Shown piece by piece: positions 49,466-62,399 of a stretch of 64,000 bases of DNA (its first letter is position 1; the number at the start of each line of letters is the position of its first letter). Under the pieces are notes generated by a model. It saw nothing but the letters and a program-made list of their open reading frames with translations. It was not told the DNA's origin and did no database searches. This stretch comes from Manduca sexta (taxonomy: Eukaryota; Arthropoda; Insecta; Lepidoptera; Sphingidae): the NCBI RefSeq assembly GCF_014839805.1, contig NC_051117.1, positions 3,968,001 to 4,032,000 on the forward strand. The letters are read 5' to 3'. A program made the translations under genes and the position numbers.

Positions 49466-51388
49466 ATATAAAAAAAATATTAGTAACAAAAAATGGCTAC
49501 TCGATGACTTATATCTTAACATAAAATTTTGTCTCAACTCACAATTTTAATAGAGGGACCGACTTTAGTGTTAATTAGTTGCGCAATTTTAGGAATAGAT
49601 AACGTTTTGATTTTTAAAATAATTGATTAAAAATAAATGTACACTTTAAATTCAATTACCTTAAAACTTTTCCCCAAATTAATAAATTAAGTCGCAAATA
49701 TCGAAGCAAGTATCAAGAATAAGACGTATCTGGCAATACAAACATGAAGTTAATTGCAGAACATTCCGTTAATTATTTACTTTGGAATATTAAAGGTTAT
49801 CGGTCGCGACTTCAGATAACGAGAGAAACTCGTTCCTATTGATTCAATAATGATTTTATATGTAAATGTAAAAATTGATGAGAAATCGAAGTAAACACAC
49901 CACTGAATGTTGTAAAAAAAATTATATTTATGAGAAAAAAAATATTTTAGCAATTTGTTACTCTCTTGTTAAGAATATTCGTACAATTGTCACAATCATC
50001 ATACAAAGTAAGCCCTGATCTTGATCTACCTGTGAGCCAAACTTCATCCAAATCATTATATTGCTGCTTTTACTTCTAACAACGCCTATACAATATTTAA
50101 GTAGGAATGTGTAATATGTAATGCAGCACACTAGGGTTTTCAAAAACGCACACTTATAGATAACTTATTATTATAATAGACTACAATATCAGGAGGAAGT
50201 AGAAGAGTATGTCATCATTTTCATTAGTATCATACAGGACATTTTATGGAATACTCGTTAGGTGACAAACTTCTTTTAACTGTTCTATTTTCTATTAAAT
50301 AAAATTGCTAATTAGTCCAATTTTATTGTGTAAGACTGTTTATCACGCATCTACACCTTTTATTAAAAAATCATTGTCTATTAACATCAAAATATCTTTG
50401 CTTATTCTCACACTTATATTAGAATAACTAAGATAGTGCGTACTTTATAACCAATCATTCATTCGTAACAATCACTATTAATATAAATTGTCTGGTCCAA
50501 CATATAATTACGAAATATCTTATCAAACTCAATAAACTCTGCTCTTCCTATTATATGAGCAAGTGCTATTTGCAGATGGTTATTAATATCAAGTAGTTTA
50601 TTATGATTTATTATAATGTATATATTGTTTTCATGCCCTATTATAACAGCTCGATATTACAGAATTATATTGGATTATGGACTTTTCATGTCGTTCATTT
50701 CCCTGATATTTCGTCGTAAGCACTTTGTAAATCTTCAAATACGAAAGAAAATACACTGCCATTCTTAAGATCTGATGGAAAATAAACACATACTGATATT
50801 CAAAGCGATAAATATATTATGCTTATACTACAAGCTGTCAAAGAGATGACCAAAGAATTAATAGCATCCTTACTTATGAAGAACCATACAGTAGATCACG
50901 TTAAAGCAGATAAAAACCAGTATCACAGAAGATATGACAATTCTTATCAATTGAAGTATCGATCGGGCTAAATAACCTCAACGGGGTCCCTCTGTCAACG
51001 TTCCTATTGACCTTAAGCTCGCTGCCACAACACAAAACGACACAGAATGTTAACTCGTAAACTCTTCAAACGCACAAGTGTTATGACTAGTGACTTGTAA
51101 ATCATTGGCAGTGACGGCTGCATGGCAATTTAGATTGCATTGTTTTGTTTGAATTGAAACGTTGTTTGTAGAACCTTATATATAGTATTGGAATTTTTGG
51201 CTTTATTGGTTTTGTTTTTATTAAAAACAATAGATTGTTTCCTTTCCTAGAGGATTTATTGTGCTTATTATAATTAATATTGATTTTAAATGTTTAAAGG
51301 AAATCTTAGTTAAAAAATCTGATTTAACACTTGGTAAAGCATTTAACTCTCAAATTTCTACATCTATACTATTATATAAAGCTGAAGA

Positions 51389-51440
51389 GTTTGTTTGTTT
51401 GTTTGTTTGTTTGTTTGTTTGTTTGTTTGTTTGTTTGTTT
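51389..51440 (+). repeat. (GTTT)13 microsatellite
   Basis: Fifty-two bases of GTTT near the 5' end of the Helitron. It gives an artificial Phe-Val-Cys-Leu repeat in translation. Confidence 0.98.
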
Positions 51441-51447
51441 GAACGCG

Positions 51448-52375
51448 CTAATCTCAGGAACTACCGGTCCAAATCGAAAAATTCTTTTTGCGTTGGATAG
51501 CCCTTTGTTCGTGGAGTGCTATAGGCTATATATCATCACGCTATACCCAATAGGAGCGGAGCAGTAATGGCTCATCTTAGGAAATACCGGTCCAAACTGA
51601 AAAATTCTTTTTGCGTTGGATAGCCCTTTGTTCATGGAGTGCTATAGGCTATATATCATCACGCTATACCCAATAGGAGCGGAGCAGTAATGGCTAATCT
51701 CAGGAACTACCGGTCCAAACTAAAAAATTATTTTTGCGTTGGATAGCCTTTTGTTCGTGGAGTGCTATAGGCTATATATCATCACGCTATACCCAATAGG
51801 AGCAGAGCAGTAATGGCTAATCTCAGGAACTACCGGTTCGAACTAAAAAATCATTTTGCATTGGATAGCCCTTTGTTCGTGAAGTGCTATAGGCTATATA
51901 TCATCACGCTATGACCAATAGGAGCAGAGCAGTAATGGCTAATCTCAGAAACTAGGAGTTTGAACTGGGCCCTTATTCTCTATCCCGCACGTTATTTTAA
52001 CAGTGCGTAACAAGCACGTAACACAACACATCATGTTTAGGACTATAGAAATTTGGCTTACAGAATACCATTTCACGCACATTTCTCAAAGATAACATGA
52101 CACGGCCGCGTTACGCGTTTACACTATCATACAGAATAAGGGTCCTGAATAATTCTTTTTGTGTTGGGTAGCCCTTTGTTCCTGGAATGCTATAGGCTAT
52201 ATATATCATCACGCTATGCCCAATAGGAGCGGAGCAGTAATCGCTAATCTCAGGAACTACCGGTTCGAACTGAAAAATATTTTTGTGTTGGATAGCCCTT
52301 TGTTCCTGGAGTGCTATAGGTTATATATCGTCACGCTATGACCAATAGGAGCGGAGCAGTAATGAAACATGTTGC
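51448..52375 (+). repeat. Tandem array of about 123-bp units inside the Helitron
   Basis: Units start with ctaatctcaggaactaccgg at 51448, 51571, 51694, 51817, 51939 and about 52232, spaced 123, 123, 123 and 122 bp before the MITE interrupts the fifth. Each unit carries ttggatagccctttgttc and ctataggctatatatcatc. Units differ by a few substitutions each. Confidence 0.95.
51967..52145. mobile_element. MITE, about 179 bp, within the tandem array
   Basis: Interrupts one 123-bp unit. The ends GGGCCCTTATTCT and AGAATAAGGGTCC form a 13-bp terminal inverted repeat with one mismatch. The target duplication is not clear. Insertion after amplification of the array is implied. Confidence 0.75.
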
Positions 52376-55300
52376 AAAAACGGGGACAATTTATTAGTTA
52401 TGAGAGCTTCCGTTGCGTGCGCTGCGTAAACGGTTAAAGTTATGCAACAATGATGTATGACGGGATTGTTCCACTTAAAAGTTCTAAAAATATATTATAA
52501 AACAAAGTTCCCGGCTGCATCTGTCTGCCTGAACGTGTTAAACTCAAAAACTACCCAACGTATTAAGAGGAAATTTGGCATGGAGACAGTCTGGGACCCT
52601 GGGAAGAACATAGGCTCCCGGGAAACTACTACTTTTATAACGGTAAACTTTAGCCTGAAAAACTTTATAACGCGGGCGGAGCCGCGGGCAATTTTATATA
52701 ATTTTAAAAGCAGTAAACGTAGATTTATCATGCATTACATTAGTGACAAAATATACTTTAAACAGATACTGTATCGTACCTAATTAGCTAAATGATTGTA
52801 ATCGTACTGGTATCTTATGTGAGTGTTGCAAGTAAATCAACCTGGAGCTGCATATTGAACTGATCAAAATATAACCAGTGATACAAATTCGGATATATAA
52901 AGTACTAAGCTGTGAAGACCTTTTTTCCGTGAATACCGATAAGTAAATCACATACGTAGTACATAATCTATATACATATATATACTTATATATGTGTGTG
53001 TATATATAATATAGAATCCCTATTTCCCTTGATCACGCTATCACGCGTGAACGGCCGGACCGATTTCACTTTTTTTATTTTTGTTGTGTATATTATTGTC
53101 AGGAGAAGGTACTTATGAAAGAAAAAAAACAAAACATTGCGCGGATTATTAGAAAATTTAAGAAAACTAAACGACAATATTAATTTTACATAACTGTTAG
53201 TGGTTTCAAATAACTGCTAGCGATCGACAGAATGCGCGCGTGCATACATAGTTAAGACGGGACAACGTCTGTCGGGACAGCTAGTATTTAATATAGCGTA
53301 ATATCCATACCAAAATATTACTTTATACAGCGTGATATCCAATTAATTTAAATATATTTTTATCCACAGAATACACATAAACGAATTATTTATACCGTGC
53401 AAACTGTAAACTAAAAGCAAAATCATATTGAAATATCCACGCACTATTAATTCCTTATAAGTTGTCGATGCGTGATCCACTTAACTGATGACGCAAGCCT
53501 TCTACAAAATATCCTCTATTTTGTGGCGAGCACAACGGGCGCACTGTGCCGTAAATTTATCTCGAACAGTTGCAATAACTTTCTGCAATGACGTCACCTA
53601 TGATTGTATTGCCTCAACTAGAATGCATTCAATTTGTATTGCATTTGTTTTATCGTAATGTAGATTTTTCATTTCTTAGAGTTCATTATCGCTGGTTTAT
53701 AGCGAGCCTTCTAAGTGTTTTGAATTGAAATTGCCTTCTCAATTGTAGAGGACTTGCCCGTGACTTTGTAGTTTGCTCTTGGACTTCAATTTTATTACGA
53801 GCTTCTTCCGTAGGGCTGATTTGTCACTGAGTGGCTTTTAATATGGTCACAATTTGAATGATGAAAGTACCCACTTCAACCATCATAGTTAATTTTTTAC
53901 TCAAGCATTTATTTAGGCTTTACGAAGCTTAGATACTTCATCATCATTTTGTAAAAGAGCGCAAAGAAGCAATTAGCAAACAATTATCAAAGAACAACTA
54001 ACCTTTGCAATTCAATTACGATGCAAATTTTTGTTGCAATTAAAACAAACTTAGCTTAATTGTCGTTCTGTACATTGTAATTGAGGGAACCGACACGAAT
54101 ATACATTGAATCAATAACGATATCTACTGACAAGTGAATGACATGAAGCCACTTAGACCGAGGCTGACATCATGTAAGATAGAATTGGACGAATCCCAGG
54201 ACGTAGAGACGTGGATATGTGAAGTAAATTTAATAAACAATACACATTGATAGGTTTTAGGGGATAATCTTCGAAATGTTAGAGATGAATTTGACACAGA
54301 AATTTAGCATGATATATTTTTTAATGTTAATACCGATTAAACAATGGCTACTATAAGTATAATCTTGGAAGAGCTTGAAGATCAGCAATCGACACTAAAG
54401 ACGAAATCTGACAAGTTCTCTCAAAATTGACAACTCCAAAAGCATCCCGATATGGTAAAGCAAATTAAACTCTACGTAAACAAATAAAAGATGCTACCTA
54501 GACGCCTGCGCATTTAATTACCCCAATAATTATACATACAACTCCCATACATTTGTATATGTTGGGTGTTATAAAATCCGGAATGGCTCGTAAACTCGGC
54601 CGGTTGCGCTGGGGTATTTTTTTTATAGTGATCCTGACTAGCAAGGTTTTTGACCTTTCACGACAACAAATGTGAAAACTAGATCGGTGTTGAAATTTCT
54701 TAATCATTCGGCCTATTAACAGCCTGTTTTATTCCCTTAGGGGCAATACCAAAACATTTAAGGAGGCAATGTGATAAAAAAAAATTAAGGAGACAATCAC
54801 GGAATAAGATTTGACTTAAGCCACTGAAAGTTTATCTAATTATAATTCACTTATACATCAATATTTTAGCCTACACGAAAGTCAATTCTTACCAATTCTC
54901 TGTGCAAATAAAAGGTGCATTACCCACCTACGTACTATTTATATTGGTATACGTCCCACACGTTATAAAAATATAATTTCATATCTCTTGCCTCCCACGC
55001 CCTATAGCACTCATGCACTCGCGGTCATAATGAAATTGTAAAACATGTTTAAAAGTGTTTTACCGAAATTCACAATTTCACAAATATTGCGAAGGAATGG
55101 GTGTAGGTCAAGTGGTGAGAGATAGCGTGTTATAGTTTGAATTGTGACGATGTGTTTTTTACTAATCAATGATGAAAGTATCGTTGGAAACTTGATACTC
55201 GTATCGAGTATTGTTCAAAATTATTTTTAAGCCTATTAATGAATAAGTATCTCTCGTTTATTATTCCGCCCCTTTTATTATCAGTCTCAATATTATTAAT

Positions 55301-57989
55301 CATATACGTAAGAAAAACAATTGCTAGGTCTGGTTTATAATTATTATTAAAAGATTACTATCTTCATAGAGCTTTAGCTACGGAAAGGTTTCTGGGACTA
55401 ATATAAAAATACAATGTATTGTCTTGTATTATTATTGTAGAATATATAGCATAGTAGTATTGTAAATATTGTAAAAAAAAAGTACAATGGGAATCGAATA
55501 TTCAAGCTAAATAATATTGCGACTATGACGGTTTTATTACACATAAAGAATTAAGCAACTTGCAAGCTTTTCCTTCATAAATTGCGCAAATCTTAAACGT
55601 TATTAACATAGAACCTGACACATTAACTGGAGCATATTTGTCTAACATCAGATAACTTAATACTAACGGACAAGCCCGCTCGGCTCCCACGTCAGGAAAT
55701 ATTGGAAATCAGTTGAAATTAGATCAAAGATAAACGTTGTTAATTTATGGATTAATTCAGTGTCTGTATTGTGACATTTAGCTTTTGCTCGCGACTATTC
55801 CCGCGTGAAGTATTTTGCTGGGACAAAAGTCATGCTTTATGTGTTTTCGCGATAAAATGCCCTATGTCCTTCCCAAGGCCTTCAGCTATCTCCATACCAA
55901 ATTTCATAGAAATCCATTAGGGAGTTTTTGAGTAAATCTCGTTCATACAGATGCGACGGAGGACTCTATTTATTAATATAATGAAATAAGTTAATTATAA
56001 ATACTTACTTATTGATATATACAGTCTTACTTATAAACTTGTTTTAGCGTTAAGAGGTGGTTAAGAATTGCTTAAATAGCTGTCAAAAACAGCATCGGTT
56101 CCTAGTTTTAACCTTATTAAGCGGCAAAATGGCTTTGACTTACAGCTGATCGAGTAAATGTGTTTTAACTAAGCATAGCTTTGCGAAATTTTTATAAGTA
56201 AGACTGATAAAGTGTGACCAAAAAAAGCCAAAAACATCAACTCCGCCTACCGCGAAATACGATAGAAATTTCCAGATTATATTCTACCATCATCTGCCAG
56301 ACTAAATTGAACCTTCTTTGAAGCACGTGATCCCGTTCAAATACCCAAATTTCCCAAACTGGAATTTGGACCTAAAACACCACCTACTTCCCTTACACGC
56401 CATGATAAAACCAAGGGAAGAACAAAAAGTATACAGTAGCACCAATATGAACCTTATGTCTTACGCAAAATCCTTTGCATTGCGACACAAAACGCGTAAC
56501 ATTTTTATTACACCCTCGCAAATGCAAGTGATACTGTTTTTATTATGCTCGATAAAAAATGTAGACATGACTGTCCCCTGGTAAGTGGTACCTACTTTGG
56601 ATTTTATGGAAATTTTACAGCTTCCAAGGTACAATTTTGGCGTTATCGATGATCAGAACTTTAGTGCTATATTCTGACAAGAAGTCCTCGTCCGCGTTTG
56701 TGTTTGAACGCGATAAACTCAGAAATAAATGAAGAGATTTCGATGAAATTTGGTGTGGAGAAAGTTTAAGACCCTGAGAAGGATATATGCTACTTTTTAT
56801 CCTGGGACTATACATAGATGGACTTAAATTCTGGGAAAACTATTTTACGGGTAAAGCCGCGAGCAAACGGTAGTTTTGATATATTTTACAATGTTATAAA
56901 TAAGTAGCATAGTTCGTTGAGTCTGAAAGTTAACTCTCCATATGCAATGTAGTAAGTATTAGAGATGGTTTGTTATGATGTGTTTTGTTAATGAAATTTC
57001 GATCTATATTTACTTAGATGTGTTGGATGGTACAAGTTTGTAAAAAAAGCGTTTATATAAAAGGCTATTCTAACTGAATAAGTATAGGCAGATCACGTTT
57101 TTTTATTCCTTCCTTGTTTTGTTGTTTCCAGGAAATTATACTTTAGGACTCAGGAGTATTGTAGCTTCTTAATAATTCAAAAAAATACAAAACCAATTTA
57201 GTAGTTCCTGAGATTAGCACGATCAAACAAACTGTTTAGCTTTATATATCAGTATAGATTTATGTTTTTTTTATATAATTTCCTAAACGATTTTATGTTT
57301 TCAAATGGTATAAACAACTGTCAAAAGGCGACTTGATTACGGCGCCGAGATTAAAATATTTCCCGAAAATTATGGAATCTACTCCGATCTTTCAACAACC
57401 TCACATACAGATTTAAATAATCGGGATTTTTAACGACCTTGTAAATAATTAATTTAAAAATCGTCACCGCTATATCTTGTAAGTTAGCCCTTCTTATACA
57501 TAGTTCATTAGACATTGTTGTCTCGCTCCCGCTACAACCTCTGCCTTGTATCGCCAGTTGTCACTAGTATGTTGTCTCTGTAAACAACAACAGGTGGTTG
57601 GTTTCCGAACGGACGCGCTTTGATAGTGTATTGTGTTACGCGGTTAACTCTTCACTAATGTTAAAAATGTTTTCCTTTTCCGATTATAGTTTAGCATATT
57701 GAATGAAATCACGGTTAAATGAGGAATTTGAACATTGAAACAGAAATAATTTCTGAACGAATTTGCGCGACGATTTTGAAATTTTTTTACTTCCGACGTT
57801 CCGAAGACTTCATGGTCGGATTTTGATTTTGTTTAAAAAAGATCATATAGTTCTTTTGAACGTTATAATATTGGACAAATAAAAATATAAAATCATTTAT
57901 ATAAAGTAAGGCAATTTATATTATTTGTGTGTGCTTTGGTATCTATATGTTATGTTTAACTAAAAAGCTATCGTTACTACTTATTTTAA

Positions 57990-58200
57990 GGCTGAAGTTG
58001 CCTAAGCAACTAGTTTCACAACTGCAGAACTCGCTTGCGCTTGCCATCCCAAGACATGAGATGTTAAGTCTTATTATGTCCAGTAGTTACGCTATCTACA
58101 ATGTTCTTCAAACCGAACACAACAGTGACTACACAATTAGCGGCAAAAATAGACATTGCGTTGGTATCTAACCAGACGGACCTTCCCATATGAAAAACCT
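57990..58200 (+). repeat. Dispersed transposon fragment in contig 3 tail
   Basis: Contains tacaatgttcttcaaaccga, acacaacagtgactacac, aatagacattgcgttggta and cagacggaccttcccatatg. I recognise this phrase order as a common lepidopteran repeat; the class is uncertain. An 80-codon frame across it is not a gene. Confidence 0.5.
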
Positions 58201-58692
58201 ACTAGTCTATTAAAGTTAAAATTGAAATCCCACATAACCAATATTATCATGTTTTATCGTTCCCTGGGGTCCCAGCAGCGTGTCGCTTTATACCCAGCCC
58301 TAATGAAACAATAAAACGTCGCATTAAATGCAAAATGAACGTTTATCGGTTCGTACGCGCGGGCCCATTGTCTCGGATTTATTGAAACAAATTATGAGTA
58401 ACTGCGGTCGTATTAAAAGTAAGCGTTTCCTTTTTAAGGAAGGGTAAGGACCTGAATGGTGGGGATTAAGTAGATTGATTCGAAAATGGTTCTAAGAATG
58501 AGTGGAATTAAGGACGGATTTTGAGTAAATCGAATTCGTATGAAAAGGAGTTTAGTGGATACTACTAATTTGTCTATGACCGGCATTCAATAAGGTACGT
58601 AACATTATTATCTATACGTACTGTGTCTCGATTTGAAGCACATTGTAATCAATTTGTATCCTATTTCTAAGAGTACAGTTAAATATTTTGTA

Positions 58693-58931
58693 TCACACAC
58701 AAACGTCTTTTATATCTGGCGGTGTAGGCAGAGGCAGAACTGGCATACGCACTTTCCACCATGTCAATTCTGTTCCAAAAGTTAGCGAGCCTATCGTCAT
58801 ATCGGGCATACGAGCACAAATTCCAGACTCCGGTCTGATACTGACTAAAAAAACACAATAACAATGCGACTTGGGATCGAACCCGAAACCTCAGCACTGA
58901 AATCGTAACGTAATACAACTACGCCGAGACT
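58693..58931 (-). repeat. SINE family II, reverse orientation
   Basis: On the - strand the head GTCTCGGCGTAGTTGTATTA, a box B GGTTCGATCCC and the body with ATGACGATAGGCTCGC are visible. Present only in the contig 3 tail. Confidence 0.8.
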
Positions 58932-59628
58932 GTATTATATATACTCTAAATTTTAGTCCAATTCAATTTAAGACCTAAACAGATCAATGCATTAAATAAC
59001 CTCTTAAATTTACGATGAAACTGAGATTAGTGCACGAAATAACCTCTTATATAGAATGTAGTTTGAATTACAAAATAATCTCATTCAATTGAATTAGTTT
59101 GATAAAAAAGATGTTAAATCAACGATCTTGCAGTGTAGCATGTCTAAACTGGGTAGTATAAATGGTGTTATTTTTTACATCTCAAGATATACGACTATAG
59201 AGAAGTGAAATATTTATATATAATAAAATTGTAATAGGCCCATGTGTGTTATATTTCCAAAAAAAAAAACTAATATGGAGGGTCTTTATTACTACAAACA
59301 ATAATCGTTTTTAGATTTTTTGTCTGTCTGTATGTTTGTACACGCACCATGGAGAAACTAGTACATAGAATTTAATGCAGTTTTCACCGATGTATTGGTA
59401 GAGGTCTAACTTAAAATATAAGCTCCATTTTATCCTGGGACAGTATAAAACAGGACTTTTATTTCGTAAAACGCTTTCACCCAGGCAGAGGTGCTAGCAA
59501 ACACTACTATATAATATATTTATACAAAAATGTTTTAACGAAAAAAAGCAAAAATCTTGCAAAATTATTTATCTAACAAAATTATCATGTTCATTTTCTT
59601 ATCAACAAACTTTATATTTAGTATTTTG

Positions 59629-60128
59629 NNNNNNNNNNNNNNNNNNNNNNNNNNNNNNNNNNNNNNNNNNNNNNNNNNNNNNNNNNNNNNNNNNNNNNNN
59701 NNNNNNNNNNNNNNNNNNNNNNNNNNNNNNNNNNNNNNNNNNNNNNNNNNNNNNNNNNNNNNNNNNNNNNNNNNNNNNNNNNNNNNNNNNNNNNNNNNNN
59801 NNNNNNNNNNNNNNNNNNNNNNNNNNNNNNNNNNNNNNNNNNNNNNNNNNNNNNNNNNNNNNNNNNNNNNNNNNNNNNNNNNNNNNNNNNNNNNNNNNNN
59901 NNNNNNNNNNNNNNNNNNNNNNNNNNNNNNNNNNNNNNNNNNNNNNNNNNNNNNNNNNNNNNNNNNNNNNNNNNNNNNNNNNNNNNNNNNNNNNNNNNNN
60001 NNNNNNNNNNNNNNNNNNNNNNNNNNNNNNNNNNNNNNNNNNNNNNNNNNNNNNNNNNNNNNNNNNNNNNNNNNNNNNNNNNNNNNNNNNNNNNNNNNNN
60101 NNNNNNNNNNNNNNNNNNNNNNNNNNNN
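59629..60128. other. Assembly gap, 500 N
   Basis: Placeholder gap separating contig 3 from contig 4, which carries the four + strand ci exons. Confidence 0.99.
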
Positions 60129-62399
60129 CACATTCGAATAACAACCAAACTCATAATTTACAGCGGCTCATTAGTATACGCGCACAAAGTCTCGGCCCAA
60201 AGCCGCCGCCCAACAAAGCCATTGACATTCGTATTTTAACACTAAACGTGACCACGAAACCACTAGACGTCCACGGTCGAGATACTAATTTTACGCCCAA
60301 TCGACATCGATAAAAATTAATACATCAAAGACGCAAGTCTATAGACGGTGAGAAATAAAAACTGGAATACGAACGACATTAGTAAAAAGGAGCATAAAGA
60401 CAATTTTCGAATGAACTTTTTGCGTGCGGTTACGCCAATGACGTTAGGGTGACCATAGCGATAATGGAATCCGAAACGGAGACGATTGACCTCGTTCTTT
60501 TTTAGGACATTTCGGCTCTCGGCGGATGAAGACATAAAAATTTTGGGATCGTCGCGCGGCGTCTCAAAGCGGACCACATGCGTTAGGACCATGGGAAGGG
60601 GCTCGTTTCGTGGGTTCTTCGCTAAATTGGTGGTCGCTGACGCCTTTCGCATCAACCTATTATTTGTTACTAACAACCGGCTTGGAGCGTGATCAACAAA
60701 TCATAACTTTTAGTGGGTTTTTTCAAACCTGCGGCGTGTTTGTTTTCGTACGTATGAGACAAGATAATTATGGAAATTGGTTGCTGAAATTGCGCCTGTT
60801 ATGAAGGACAGCTTGATTGCGATCGTTAAAACGTACGTGATGCGATAACGCTGTTAGTTTGATGAGATTTTATTATTACATTATTAAAATTTATTCTAAA
60901 ATAAGAGCAGAGTTTTGTAGAAAAAATCGCGTTATTAAGTATTTTTGACATATAAAATCGTTTGAAGATTAAAGTGTTCCAAATTGAAATAAATAATGTG
61001 AAATATAACATCCTAAACACATTTAATTCTGTAAACATGAAAATCAACGCAGAAACTGCAAATAATACAAAAAAACAAACCAAAATCCACTTTCACATGC
61101 AAAATTATTAATCACAAAACATTGTAGACGTCAACGCGTCTAAATCGGTCGGCATGAAATCATTTGGTGAAAAAGCTCGTAAAACGAACATGACTCAGAC
61201 GTAACAAAGTGGACAACTTATATTCTAACTAGTTTAATCGGTGACAACTTAATCTGCAACCGAACTTGATATGTGGCCTATAAAAACTATATCGGCACTT
61301 TTTGTCAATCTCATATGTTTTGCATAAGTGACTATGAATAAAGTGGTTTTATTTTTGGAGTTTTTTGTACCCACATAACTTTTTACTACACTGACGTAGT
61401 AGGCGCGTCATCAGAATAGGGTACCGGACTCATTTTTGTTCTTTACTATTATCAAATATTTACATAATATAAATTATAACACAGAAAGAATTATTAAAAT
61501 CCGGTAAAAAATCAACAAGTTATAAGTCTTTGAATTTCGGTGGAAAGGGTAATTTACAAGAAACAGAAAAGAGACGAAATACCCACACGTGACGTCATCG
61601 GGAATTACGACGCGTGCTAAAGAAAGAGATGAAGTGATATCCCCACATCGCGCCCACTTCTGTACATTACAATATTTTAAATATAAATTGGTCGCTCATG
61701 TTTTAACCAATTTTTATGCAGTTTTCGCAGCAGTGCTTCTTTTTCGTATTATTAAACATTACATATAAAATAATGTACAAAATCAAGCATAGGCCGGTCC
61801 CCTATTGGTTCTTGATGAAATTGTGAGATTCAAAATATGCAATGTTTTTCTTTGGTGTAGATGGGTGTGACGTCATTTTCTTTGTATTTAGTTTTATATT
61901 ATTCATTCTATTATTAATTTATATTATACATTCTATAGTAGCAAGTGATAAGGAAATAAACAAGTGGCCTACTTTGTACACCGGCATCCAATCAATCATT
62001 GTAATTTTAAGAAAGGGAATTTGAAAACAAGGTTTTATTACTCTAACGGAAAAAGAAACATTTATTTATGCCACTTTTCACGAAGAAAATTTACTACTAA
62101 TTAACTGGTAATAGGATATTAGTGTCCACCCAGATAGCGACCACTGTACACAAGATGTAAAATTTGCCATAGTGCCCCACATATGTGTGTCGCGTTCTGG
62201 CATCAACTTGTGTATACCCATTTTAAAACAGGCTAGCATAATTATAGCGACTTGTGGGTTTCAACTTTCAGCTGTCGGCACTCTATCGAAACCTTTCTCC
62301 ATTTACCACAACACGCACTGGACTCAGTTTGCAGTGCATTTATTAGAAGAATCTGGCAATTCAAGCATACAGCTATATAATTATATCCTTTTGTTCCAG
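60129..62399. other. Contig 4 left part, probably ci intron
   Basis: No upstream ci exon is found before 62400, so this is likely intronic. Contains two TGACGTCA palindromes (61590, 61868). A 119-codon - strand frame at 60317-60676 and + frames near 60486 overlap each other and resemble nothing known. Confidence 0.5.

Larger units (their letters stand above)
51363..53284 (+). mobile_element. Composite non-autonomous Helitron, 1922 bp, with empty site in contig 1
   Basis: Starts TCTATACTATTATATAAAGC and ends GTCGGGACAGCTAG, between A and T. The contig 1 sequence near 12563-12575 reads tctaca-tatttaatatag without it. Inside: a (GTTT)13 run, six or more 123-bp tandem units, a MITE, a decayed first terminator-like hairpin near 52670-52695, and a 3' part related to the 242-bp Helitron. 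No Rep/helicase coding sequence is visible, so mobilisation would need an autonomous partner. Confidence 0.9.
38892..57698 (+). other. Second full copy of the shared block (A3), in contig 3
   Basis: Collinear with 1-17075. Copy-specific differences are the Helitron at 51363-53284, the MITE at 44142-44348, absence of the Helitron found at 5212-5453, a single rather than double 120-bp unit near 54765, and a deletion inside the SINE remnant after 49194. Contig 3 continues for a further 1.9 kb (57699-59628) that contig 1 does not reach. Confidence 0.95.

Noticed and set aside
51261..51567. Frames with a Phe-Val-Cys-Leu repeat
   Set aside because: Translation of the (GTTT)13 microsatellite inside a Helitron.
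51448..52375. Regular 123-bp repeats as a CRISPR-like array
   Set aside because: Units are contiguous without unique spacers, lie within a Helitron, and the genome is eukaryotic.
62127..62135. GTCCACCCA as a possible Ci/GLI autoregulatory site
   Set aside because: One mismatch from GACCACCCA; such near-matches are expected by chance in a 64-kb window.
60129..62399. Search for an upstream ci exon or zinc-finger exons in contig 4 and in the shared block
   Set aside because: No HTGEKP-type zinc-finger coding pattern or second N-terminal exon could be seen by eye on either strand.
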